Shown in pieces: positions 26,970 through 36,456 of a stretch of DNA of 64,000 nucleotides. The translations under genes and the position numbers were made by a program. Origin of the DNA: Cercis canadensis (Eukaryota; Streptophyta; Magnoliopsida; Fabales; Fabaceae); contig QAOA01002417.1 of assembly GCA_003255065.1 (NCBI GenBank), positions 3,026,640 through 3,090,639 of the forward strand, read 5' to 3'. The stretch's first letter is position 1. Every line of letters starts with the position of its first letter. The notes under the pieces were generated by a model that worked only from the letters and a program-made list of their open reading frames with translations, ran no database searches and had not been told where the DNA came from.

Positions 26970-27463
26970 GGCAAAGTTACACAAATAATACACATTATCA
27001 AACTATTTACACAAATAAGGTAGTTTTCAAACTATTTATCTAAAAGAAGCACTTTTGAATATTTTAACGAAAATAAACATAAAAAAAGCCAGGCAATGAA
27101 CACGCTTTAAAGATAAAGCGTGTTCTTTTGAAACACGCTTTATAAATAAAGCGTGTTCTTTGTGAACACGCTTTAGAGATAAAGCGTGTTCCTTGGGAAC
27201 ACGCTTTATAGATAAAGCATGTTCACAAGAAACACGTTTTACTTCTAAAAGCGTGTTCACAAAGAACACACTTTATAAATAAAACGTGTTCCTTGTGAAC
27301 ACGCTTTATCTCTAAAGCGTGTTTACTTTTGACTTTTTTTACGTTTAATTTTTGTTAAAAAATTAATAAAATATTTAAAAGTGCCAATTTTAAGTAAATA
27401 GTTTAAAAATTATTCTATTTGTGTAAATAGTTTGACAATATGTATTATTTGTGTAACTTTGCC
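26970..27463. mobile_element. Mutator-like MITE with 9-bp target duplication and palindrome array
   Basis: The ends are inverted repeats starting GGCAAAGTTACACAAATAAT and extending about 110 bp. The element is flanked by a perfect 9-bp direct repeat, CAATTTGGC (26961-26969 and 27464-27472), the size made by Mutator-superfamily insertion. It has no transposase. Between the arms lies a seven-unit palindrome array (listed separately). The 494-bp element as a whole would fold into a branched hairpin. Confidence 0.88.
27098..27324. repeat. Seven tandem palindromes of about 28 bp, period about 33 bp
   Basis: Units at 27098-27125, 27130-27158, 27164-27191, 27197-27224, 27229-27258, 27264-27291 and 27297-27324. 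Each has the form GAACACGCTTTA, 4-5 bases, TAAAGCGTGTTC, with substitutions; the spacers are 4-6 bp. Every unit can form a hairpin, and adjacent units are also inverted repeats of one another. It is not a CRISPR array: this is a plant nuclear transposon, there are no unique spacers, and the repeats are themselves full palindromes. Confidence 0.92.
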
Positions 27464-27472
27464 CAATTTGGC

Positions 27473-28354
27473 ACTTTGGGCTAAAGTTTGTATACAGGAT
27501 CACAAACTTGGTGACCATGTGTAAGTAAATACTAATTAATCAAAATATCAAATAACCATAAGTGACAAGAAAAAAGAAACAAAGAGAAAGCAAATCAACA
27601 ATCATTAGAAGATCTTACCTATTATTGAAGGCAATTGGAGAATGATTGAAAATAGTATTTATAGAAAAGTTGAAGAGGAGAAAGAAACGTAAACATGGGG
27701 GATGGTAGAATGTGAGAGAACTAAAAGAAGTATCTTATTTTTGTTAGAGCTTAGAAAATATCTAAGAGTTTTACTAGGGAAAATATATTAAGATTAACTA
27801 AAATCAAAGAGTCACAATTAAAAGAAATTGATGTTTCAATTTTTAATTTTATAGTGATATTGATATATTTAATATATTACATAACATATTTATTTTAAAT
27901 AATAATAATAAATAGCTAGGTTGGGTTGAGTTAAATTAATTTATTATTTTTGCTAACCCAAATCCAACCCAACCCAATATTTATTAATTTTTTTTAACCC
28001 AACCCAACCCATATAAAATTTAAACCAAACCAATTCATGAGTTTGTTCAGGTTGATTTGGGTTTTGAACAACCCTAGTGACCACCCATGCTAAGTTTAGT
28101 CTTCAAAGCATGGACCGAGTACAAACATGTTTACTTCTTTATGTGCATTGAAGCTTTGGACAATAAAAAAGACTTTTGTATTTGGTTTTCAACCTTCCAA
28201 AATTGAATTGTCATTTAATTCTTTTATTCTTTGTTACCTAAATCAATTCTTTATTTGTTGCTTTGTAAAGCATAAACCACTAAAAATGTCTCCAACTGAT
28301 ACTTCATCAGCGGCTATTGAATCAAATTTAACCTTGGGAGAAATGGATTCTTCA
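27473..28354. other. Intergenic before the LecRK pseudogene
   Basis: AT-rich DNA. Around 27915-28075 GGTTGGGTTGAG is followed by several AACCCAACCC blocks, ending with a GAACAACCCTAGTG-like sequence; such motifs are common at ends of plant hAT-type elements, but I could not define borders. The 3' end of this stretch may hold degraded upstream LecRK sequence. Confidence 0.45.
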
Positions 28355-29375
28355 TCAGAGAGGATGACTCAATTAATGATGATTTTCAAACAGGAGCAGG
28401 GCCAAGAATGTTCTATTATAGAGAGCTTGTTTTGGCTACCAACTTGTCCATTAACATGAAGTTGGGTGAAGGGGGATAAATTTGGTGCTGTTTACAGAGG
28501 TTGCGTTGTTGATTTGGATATGGCAGTCGCTGTCAAGGAAATATCAAGTGGCTCTCAAGACGGGAAAAGAGAGTATGTGACTGAAATAAAGGTCATGAAC
28601 CGGTTGAGACAGCAGAATCTTGTGCAACTAATTGGTTGGTACCATGACAAAGGTGAGTTTCTGCTTGTTTATGAATTCATGCCAAATGGTACCCTTGATT
28701 CTCATTTAGTTGGCAACAAGTCTCCTCTCAATTGGAATGTGACGTATAGAATAGCCCTTGGATTGGCTTCTGGGCGCTGCTCTATCTTCATGAGGAATGG
28801 GAACAATGTGTGGTGCATAGGGATATCAAATCAAGCAATGTCATGCTAGATTCTAATTTTAATGTGAAACTTGGTGATTTTGGGTTGGAAACTCATGGAC
28901 CATGAGCTAGGTTCCCAAACAACTGGGTTAGCTGGAACTTTAGCTGGGCTATATTTGGCTTCAGAGTATGTTAGTACAGGTAGGGCCAGTAAAGAGCCAA
29001 ATGTATATAGCTTTGGGTTAGTTGCCTCCGAGATTGCTACAGGAAGGTAGGCTGTTGATGTTAGGAAAAAGATGGTGAGAAGGGATTGGTTGAATGGGTT
29101 TGGGATCATTATGGAAAAGGGGAATTGCGTATGGCTGTGGATGAGAGATTACAAAAAGATTTTGATGAGGAACAAGCAGAATACTTGATGATTGTGGAAT
29201 TGTGGAATTGTGGTGTGCTCACCCTGATCCAACTTTGAGACCGGTAATAAGACGAGCACTAAATGTGCTTAATTTTGAGGCTCCCATGCCAAACCTTCCA
29301 CCAAAGAAGCCTGTTCCAATGTGTCATGTTCCTACACCTTCCGTAAGCTCTGGAAAAGCTTCTAGCCTTCTATAA
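28355..29375 (+). pseudogene. LecRK kinase-domain pseudogene
   Basis: The translated pieces match the kinase half of the LecRK at 38607-40655 from the juxtamembrane GAGPR..F/ELVLATN region to the C-terminal tail, stop near 29373. Recognisable blocks are [54 protein letters not shown] and KLGDFGL. The frame breaks at several places: near the glycine loop (about 28460), after ...LASG (about 28773), after DFGL (about 28890), at an in-frame TAG where the intact copy has GRKAF (about 29048), and at an 11-base repeated ATTGTGGAATTGTGG stretch near 29190-29210. No lectin domain or transmembrane segment precedes it. A dead, 5'-truncated duplicate of the array downstream. Confidence 0.9.
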
Positions 29376-29900
29376 CTACAAGCCTTTATATGGGTCGTTG
29401 ATTCTAAATCAAATGTTTCTGTTTTTGTATACAATATTTGTGCATACAGAGCCTACCCTCACTCAGTTTAAAGAGAGGTTTCTTTGTAAGTGATGATTTT
29501 ACTACATGTATTTGTTCATTATTCTTCTTTAATGGTACATGTGAAGTCTAAGATATGATTTAATGGTACATGAGATTAGAAGATTGAAAATTTTAGTTGC
29601 GGGCGTAAGATTTAGGTATAATGATTATCACTTGTGCAGTTTTTGCAACAGATAACCACTTTAGAAGAGGATTAAAGCATAAAATTGAATCACAAAACTA
29701 TATATATATATATTCACTAGAAGCATTAAAGCAAAAACTTGAATCACAAAACCATAATCACTTGGTTTAACTACTTGAGCAAATCAATCAAATTTTCATG
29801 GTTTAAAACTTCGAATACAACATAAGCAAATCATCCACCCCATTGTATATGGCAAAATAAATAAATAATTGCAATGGAGGTTTGTATTGAAATCTCCACT
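29376..29900. other. Intergenic between LecRK pseudogene and SAWADEE gene
   Basis: Contains an (AT)n run near 29700-29712 and probably the 3' untranslated regions of the two convergent neighbours. No open frame of interest. Confidence 0.5.
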
Positions 29901-30596
29901 TTACCCTATTTTCTTACAACGTCCATTCAGCCTGCCATATGTTGTTCGTACTGCGCATCTAAACCTTCTAGCTCTCCTCATTCTTGAAACAAATGCTTCT
30001 ACATTTATAGTCTGTGTGTTAGGTACTTCATGTCTTGCACTTGAAGTGTTCCCTTTTTTAGATGCAGCATTAATTCTTGCCTGGGCTATTTTCAGAAAGG
30101 ATGCAAGAGCTTGATGAATGCCCACACTAGGAGTCATATAAATATTAGTAACACTACGACAAGTCCTTTTACCCTGTAAAGGACCATGTTTCCATACAAT
30201 TATAAAATTGCAGGAACACTCTTCATGTCCTTCAACAAATGAATGTTCCCTCCTATGAACAGTATCAATAATTGCATCATAAAGTTTAACTTCTCCTTTA
30301 CGGAAAGAGTGTGATGCACAAACAACTGCCCCCGGGACAACTTCTTTGCACTTGTCATCTTGTAACTGCACACTACTTCGGCGAAAACTGTTCCTGAACT
30401 TCACCAACTCTGCATGAGAATGAAAACTGCTTGCTTGATATGTTTCATTGGAAGCCTCCGAGAAGTTGTTGTATTTCACTGTCAATGCATCATCATTAAA
30501 TTCTAGCTCAACATCGTACCATGCCTCATCGTCTGCCTGAAATTCCATGAAATCATGTATAAGCACAATAGCCATATCTGTCCACAAAGCATACAA
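29901..30596 (-). CDS. SAWADEE-domain protein
   Basis: An uninterrupted 231-residue frame. Near residues 20-60 it has EFQADDEAWYDVELEF and further on VKFRNSFRRSSVQLQDDKC, VVPGAVVCASHSFRKGEVKLYDA, then a His/Cys cluster (HRREH...EECSC) before FIIVWKHG. This order matches the SAWADEE domain, the tandem-tudor-like, zinc-containing chromatin reader found in SHH1/SHH2 (RNA-directed DNA methylation) and in plant proteins without a homeodomain. Here no homeodomain is visible; after the domain comes a basic tail (RMRRARRFRC). The exact start is unsure: Met at 30596 or 30575 are candidates, and an acceptor-like TGTGGACAG just inside suggests an upstream exon. A probable nuclear chromatin-associated protein. 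Confidence 0.82.
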   Translation of the reverse strand: MYALWTDMAIVLIHDFMEFQADDEAWYDVELEFNDDALTVKYNNFSEASNETYQASSFHSHAELVKFRNSFRRSSVQLQDDKCKEVVPGAVVCASHSFRKGEVKLYDAIIDTVHRREHSFVEGHEECSCNFIIVWKHGPLQGKRTCRSVTNIYMTPSVGIHQALASFLKIAQARINAASKKGNTSSARHEVPNTQTINVEAFVSRMRRARRFRCAVRTTYGRLNGRCKKIG

Positions 30597-33084
30597 AAGA
30601 ATACAGGAGAATCCAATTAAAAGGGGTTTGATAATCTGCAGGAGATTCTATATTAATTCATCAAATCTTGACGTACCAAAAAGAAGGTAAAAAAGAGAAA
30701 GAGAAGGATGCATTTAACACACCAATTTATTCTAATAATAGTATATATGTCCAATAATATAATATACCTAGTGATGATGCCTTAACTTATATGCCATATT
30801 TAACTCACCATTTTTCCCCTCATTTTTCCATTCTAAAGAAAAATTGGCCTCATCAAGCAGGAATGGTAAAATAATATAGCAAGCAGTTGGTAACATTAAC
30901 CTTAAATGGGTTTTTCCAGTTCAATAGCTTTTGGTGTATCAATTGCGAGTAATGTTATGAATAAATTTGCAACAAACATAATATTAGCTACAAAACTTTA
31001 ATGAATAAGGAACATCATTTTACACATCCTAAGCTACAAACGCTAATATCAAAGGAACAAATTCACACATGTATAAACTACAAACCCTAATAACAAAAGT
31101 ACAAAGTTAATTTGTACAAAGTTTAATTCAAACCAAACAACAATAGAGTCTATGAATCAAAAAGTGAAATTTTCCTCCAACAAAGTGAAACATAAATGCC
31201 ATAAGCCGGTTATAAGTAGTAATGTATCACAAGTAAAGATCATGTATTAAAGTAAGTATGAAGCAGAATCATTACCCTAATCCTCCTTCTATTTGTGTCA
31301 CTTTGTCAATGAACCTGAACAACAAAATATCCGCAAGCAACACAGAGAACAAAAATGACAGATATTAGTTAAGATTTATAACAATTTTCAATGAAAGAGT
31401 ATGAGAGTGATGAAGACCATATCTATAGAGGCAGTTATTAAAATCACAATGGAGACATCTAATCTTATACTTAAAATCAGAAGTCTTTTCTATCTCTATA
31501 TCTCTCTGTGTCCCCTTTCATTGATTTATGTTTTCTTTCGTCTGTACTCTAATCATCTCAGTTTCTTTTGTGTTTTATGTCAAATACCCAACTGGCTTCT
31601 TTTCTAACCAATGCAAAGAAGGGCTCTTTCCCTTCCCCTTCTAGCAATGCTCAAATTGCTCAGATGACTGCTCCTCACTCTATGTCGCTATAATGGCCAT
31701 TCCTGGTTTCCTTATCTTCTTATTCCAAACTAGGCTTGCATATAGCTGGACTTCATTTTAGGGCAGCATGTGATCTTCATGATACATTTTTTTTTTCTTC
31801 TTTCACTCCACTTCTTTTTATTTTCTGGTTTATCTCTTGTTATGGATATTAACAATGGTACATGTAAGTAAAATTAAGATACTTTATCGTAAAAACCTGT
31901 TATATATATCGCAATACCCGTAGGTAAAAGAAAGGTAATTAATAGTCGCTTACCTTTTGTTCAAAAGAGCATAAACATTGATCTTAATGCCTATATATCT
32001 AGGTGCAGAACTAATTTGATCTCTTACCTTTAATTTGGTTCCTCTCAACAGGGACCAAGAAGAGCATGAACAGATATATATCTAGATACATATGTCTTGC
32101 AGATCTAGTTTGGTCTCTTACCTTTGAGTTGGTTGCTCTCAACTGGGACTTAGATGCACTCTGTGAGCGAAGCAGAGTCGAGGATGCAGAGGTCGAAGTT
32201 TACAAAGTCGAAGATGCAGAGGTGCAAGTTGATGGGAAGAGATGAAGAAACAGAAGTGTGCGGAACGTGAAATGGTTTTGTCCCAAAGTGCGACGTGGAA
32301 TATTTAGAGCCTTCCTTCTGGGTAGCGTAGCGTAATTTACAGGATTGCCATCTAATTTTGCTTCCATATATATGCATTTGTAATTATTTTTTGGATTTGA
32401 TTCATTTAGGCCAATTTTAAATACTTTATGTATAATGAATGAGTAATTGGTAGTTGGTATTGACGGACTCAACATATACGAGATGCTATTGGGCTATTGT
32501 TACTAAATGTATGGAGGTAGCACTTTTTTATTGTAGGACTCATCTTTGATAATTTTTACTATGATTTTAGATTCAGAACCACTATAATAAGATTTATCTA
32601 TCGTAAATAAATTATCCCAAATCTTTATTCTAATTTAGAGATGTTCCTGATTTCACCCAACTTACTTCTACTAATTAAGTTTTTCATTCTCACCAAAACT
32701 ATCTTTTAAGAGACCTTTATTAACAAATTAGAAGAAAAATAAAAAAGCATTTGTGAAAATTTTATGTACACACTTTATAAGTGACTAACCACTATGAGGA
32801 AAATACAATAAATTAATACTTTCAAAACAAGCATTGAATTCAATGGCTCTTCATATAAAAAAATACAACTGAAGACTATTAGTTGTACCATATTAAACAA
32901 CATAAAAGGAGTACAATCAAAGAAAAAATAAAGAAAACTTTATCCAACATAATTTTAAGAAAGGTTGTTGTGTAGGATCTAGTGAAAAAAAGAAAAAAAA
33001 AAAAACAAGAAGGTTAGTACGTAAATGTTACATTTTATTTTAGAAATTTGATTTTTTAAAAATAAAAATTATTTATTTTTTATT
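30597..33084. other. Upstream region of the SAWADEE gene
   Basis: No independent gene that I can support. On the minus strand, pyrimidine-rich sequence at about 32150-32290 looks like a plant 5' leader, and an AG...GT-bounded block near 31270-31315 could be a leader exon; both would belong to the SAWADEE gene. A short stretch is repeated near 31975-32060 and 32080-32145 (GATCTAGTTTGGTCTCTTACC-like blocks). Confidence 0.45.
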
Positions 33085-33512
33085 GGCTTAAATGTACTGC
33101 AAGTTTTTATAGTTTAGACGAATTTTGAATCAGGTCTCTATTATTTTTTTTCCCTATTTTGAGATCCTTATAGTTTGAATTTTTTTTTAATTGGGTTTGT
33201 ACCATCACCCTCCAAAGTGACACAAAAACCGTCATCTCATCAAATTTTAGCTTAAAAAGTGCATAAAAAAGTTGATGATATATAAATTTTTGTGCTATTT
33301 TGGCATCATGTCAATTTCTTTTATTGTCACATAGACAAACTACTTGTCATGTTAATACTAAATTGATGGAGTTATAATCAGGGGTGATGGAAGAGACCCA
33401 ATTAAAAAAAATTTAAACTTTAAAGACCCTAAAAGAGAAAATTTTTTTTTATGGAGATCTGATTCAAAATTCGTCCAAACTATAAGAACCTGCAATGCAA
33501 TACATTTAAACC
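33085..33512. mobile_element. Terminal-inverted-repeat MITE with 8-bp target duplication
   Basis: The left end GGCTTAAATGTACTGCAAG pairs with the right end reading (reversed) GGTTTAAATGTATTGC...; the arms continue for about 130 bp with phrases such as AGACGAATTTTGAATCAG. The direct repeat TTTTTATT occurs at 33077-33084 and 33513-33520. There is no coding sequence. The 8-bp duplication would suit a hAT-type element, although the AT-rich flank makes a 9-bp, Mutator-type reading possible. Confidence 0.75.
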
Positions 33513-33717
33513 TTTTTATTTTGATCTCTTGAGGCTAATTTTTTTTTTGGGGTCTTCGACTCTTGTGTTAGACTTAAATTTAATTCTTTCGGACCAACTT
33601 TCAATCTCAAAGATTAAGCCAGTCGTGGGTTTAAAATCGAATTATTTAGAAAATGAATAGGAGCCCAAATCCAAAGAAATCCAGTCCGCAATCGTTATTT
33701 CCAGAAATAAAAAAGTG

Positions 33718-33868
33718 CAATCATTGTTATGGCCATGGGCTTCTACTGTTACTTGGCCGTCCCTTGATTGCTCCTCTCCTGTGGCCACCTAATTCGGCTG
33801 CCGGCTTTCTAGAACCATTCAGCACCGCAACCAGTGACTCGCCGTTGATTGGTTCATGATTTGCAGCA
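33718..33868 (+). pseudogene. Relict of an L-type lectin domain
   Basis: A short stretch translates to YGHGLLLLLGRP...PPNSAAGFLEPFSTATSDS, which lines up with YGHGLAFFLAP...PPNSAGGFLGLFNTTTSHS of the LecRK copies downstream. Nothing recognisable of the lectin domain precedes or follows. It is the smallest surviving scrap of the LecRK array. Confidence 0.75.
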
Positions 33869-35389
33869 CATGAGAGTCCCCAACGGTTCAATTTCTTCTT
33901 CTTATTCGTATACACCATTGAGTTGATTGAGTATGCTATACCTATAACAATCTTCTACACACTTTCTGCAATTTTATTTAGTACACGTGGTATTTCGCGT
34001 TTTGTTGAATATCAATACTGTTTTTGCTGTCCGTAGATACTACGTCAATTGTCAAATAGCTATCTCTTTCCGCTTTGGTATGTTGTTAGACATACACCAT
34101 CTTCAATATTGCTTTTTCCCCTGTTTAATTAGAATGCTGCTAGAGTAGCTGGATTGAGCATACAAGAGTTACTGGAATTTTTTCTTTTTTCTTTTGACAT
34201 CGTAGACTGATTGCTTCTCTTGGAATATTTTGGATGATTTTACTGACAACTTTGAAATTAACATTATGTTGATGTTGACTTTAATTTCCATTCAGTGTCC
34301 CTTAAAGTTGCTTAAAGGCAATGGTTGAACTAGAGACTTTTTACTGGCTTTTGTATCATTTCTGATCTCCCTTGATAAAACTGAAGAGCTCTGTCTCTTT
34401 TTTCACTGTAATATTTTATTCCATGCTTCTGCAAGAACCAGAACTGTTATATATCTTTAAGAAACTGGAAGGGTTATCAGTTCCTTAGACTTACTGCGTA
34501 GTGGTTACTTCATCTGCTTACTGGTAAATAAACAAACAGGTTACAAAACCAGAAATTGAAACTAACACTTCTAACTCAACACCCTTCTTGTTACCACTTG
34601 AGCCATGTTAACTCTTAATGCTTTTATGAAAATGGCTTTTACTATCCTTGAGCTATATATTGCCAGGGGAGCCAGTGATTGTATTGTCTCTACAGTATGT
34701 AGATGGCTTAGTGTTTCAATCACAACTACATCTGAGTAATGGTAGATAGACCCTCCCTTGATTCAACTCTTCCCGTTTAAACCTGCTAAAACTTAATGCA
34801 AATGGTATTACAAAAATACATGGTGGTAAAAGTGGAGTTGAATCTGGTTAAACTTCAGAAAGTGTCTATTGCCGCCCTGTCATGGAGCTTTAGCTATTGT
34901 TGTGATTCTTTGGCTAGTTGTCATGTACATGTCCTTATTAGAGAAGGAGAAAAATGGAAAGATTGAAAGTTAAGTTCATCCCTCGAGCTTGTCAGAAATA
35001 AAAATAGATAGTATTAAAAGTTTTATATTTACAGTTTACCATATTATCCTTATTGATAATATTTCTAAGTAATACATAAGAGCAAACTTATAATTATCTT
35101 ATTGGACCCTTGATATTGCATTTTCACATCATTTCGTCTCAATTTAAGTTGAAAATATTTGTCAAGAGTGGAAAGTTGATGGGATTCTGTCATCTTTATT
35201 GTCTTCTTAATCGAGCATTAATGAAATTCATTTTTCATTTCCAGTTTTTCCATATTTACGTCCTTTTTTTATTCTTTATCATGTACACCCTAATGCCTCC
35301 TATGAATATTGGCCATCATTATATATATTTTACTTACATTGAAGATTCACAGTGGGTAGATTAAACTTGGTGGTTGAAACATCACCAAC
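33869..35389. other. Upstream module of LecRK copy 1
   Basis: From about 34196 this region resembles 37380-37720 and 42480-42730: shared blocks include AAGTTGCTTAAAGGCAATG, a GACCTCCC/CTGATCTCCC block, GAAGAGCT, and ACTTCCTCTGC. It is therefore the promoter-side part of the tandem LecRK unit rather than a separate gene. The open frame at 35110-35364 is a chance frame. Confidence 0.6.
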
Positions 35390-35397
35390 TATAAATA
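35390..35397 (+). promoter_or_regulatory. TATA box of LecRK copy 1
   Basis: TATAAATA lies 92 bp before the ATG at 35482, a normal position for a plant gene, and follows AT-rich upstream sequence. Confidence 0.6.
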
Positions 35398-35481
35398 GTA
35401 TCATGAACTCAAAAGAGAAATGAGGGTACATGCTTACATGCATTGCTTTCTCTAATTGTCCAGACTAGACTCTCTCCAAGA

Positions 35482-36456
35482 ATGGCTAACACTTTCTGCT
35501 ACTCACATACCCTTTGTCTCCTTTTCTCCTTCCTTTACTTTCTTGTCTCTGCCACTTCAGTTCACTTCCAAATATCTCGTTTTGATCCTAGTACACCCAA
35601 CATACTCTATCAGGGAGATGCAGAACCTTCTGCTGAAGATGTTGAATTTAATAATATAAAGTATGAATGTCGTGTCGGTTGGGTCATCTATGCAGAGAAG
35701 GTGCCACTCTGGAATTCCAAGACAGGAGAGCTTACTGACTTTACAACTCATTTTTCCTTCAAGATTAAGACTCAAGGCCAGCGTGGTGCCCATGGCCATG
35801 GACTTGCCTTCTTCCTTGCCCCAGAAGGATTTCATTTCCCACCAAATTCAGTTGGGGGCTTTTTGGGACTATTCAACACCACAACCAGTCATTCGCTCAG
35901 GAACCAAATAGTCCTAGTCGAATTTGACAGCTATCCTAATACTGAATGGGATCCACCAATGGCGCATGTGGGGATCAACGAAAATTCAATATCATCAGCA
36001 GTGTCAACCCCTTGGAATGCTGTCGTCCACAGTGATGATACTGCAGATGTTTGGGTTACTTACAACAGTACAACTAAGAATTTGAGTGTATCATGGAAAT
36101 ACCAAAATACCTCCAATCCTGACGAAAATACTAGTCTTTCCTATCAAATAGATCTGATGAAAGTCTTGCCTGAGTGGGCCACAATTGGATTTTCAGCTGC
36201 AACAGGCGTATTTGCGGAATGTCATATTCTTCAATCCTGGGAGTTCCGTTCTTCTTTATTTATCAATTCAACTGCAAATCAGAATAAAGAAAAACATACA
36301 AGGTTATTTATCTTCCACAACAGTTGCCTCCTCTTTTTCCTAGACCTTCATAACCAGATTTCTCTTTGGGATCCGCTGTGCAGAAGACTAGCCTTCAGGG
36401 ATATTAATGTCAATTTTAATGAAAAAATAGTTGTGGTATCCTTTTTATTCTTGTGA
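35482..36456 (+). CDS. LecRK copy 1: lectin-only truncated receptor
   Basis: A 324-residue frame starting MANTFCYSHT, with a hydrophobic signal peptide (about residues 1-27) and then a complete legume-lectin domain: HFQISRFDPS..., FTTHFSFKI, HGHGLAFFLAP, PPNSVGGFLGLFN, the metal loop VEFDSYPNTEWDPPMAHVGI and the final LPEWATIGFSAATG...ILQSWEF. After about residue 270 the sequence departs from the family and ends without a transmembrane segment or kinase. The usual sugar-binding Asp of the xDG motif is His (GHG), as in the sister copies, so sugar binding may be weak. As written it encodes a secreted lectin-like protein; it may equally be a 3'-truncated LecRK pseudogene. I chose the Met at 35482 because the paralogues align there; 13 upstream codons are open. 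Confidence 0.8.
   Translation: MANTFCYSHTLCLLFSFLYFLVSATSVHFQISRFDPSTPNILYQGDAEPSAEDVEFNNIKYECRVGWVIYAEKVPLWNSKTGELTDFTTHFSFKIKTQGQRGAHGHGLAFFLAPEGFHFPPNSVGGFLGLFNTTTSHSLRNQIVLVEFDSYPNTEWDPPMAHVGINENSISSAVSTPWNAVVHSDDTADVWVTYNSTTKNLSVSWKYQNTSNPDENTSLSYQIDLMKVLPEWATIGFSAATGVFAECHILQSWEFRSSLFINSTANQNKEKHTRLFIFHNSCLLFFLDLHNQISLWDPLCRRLAFRDINVNFNEKIVVVSFLFL

Noticed and set aside
27036..27269. Minus-strand open frame with a repeated peptide (KEHALSLKRVH-like units)
   Set aside because: It is the translation of the palindrome array inside the MITE; the peptide repeat follows from the 33-bp DNA period, and there is no promoter or family match.
27098..27324. CRISPR-like regular array
   Set aside because: Plant nuclear context inside a transposon with target duplication, no unique spacers, and repeats that are complete palindromes.
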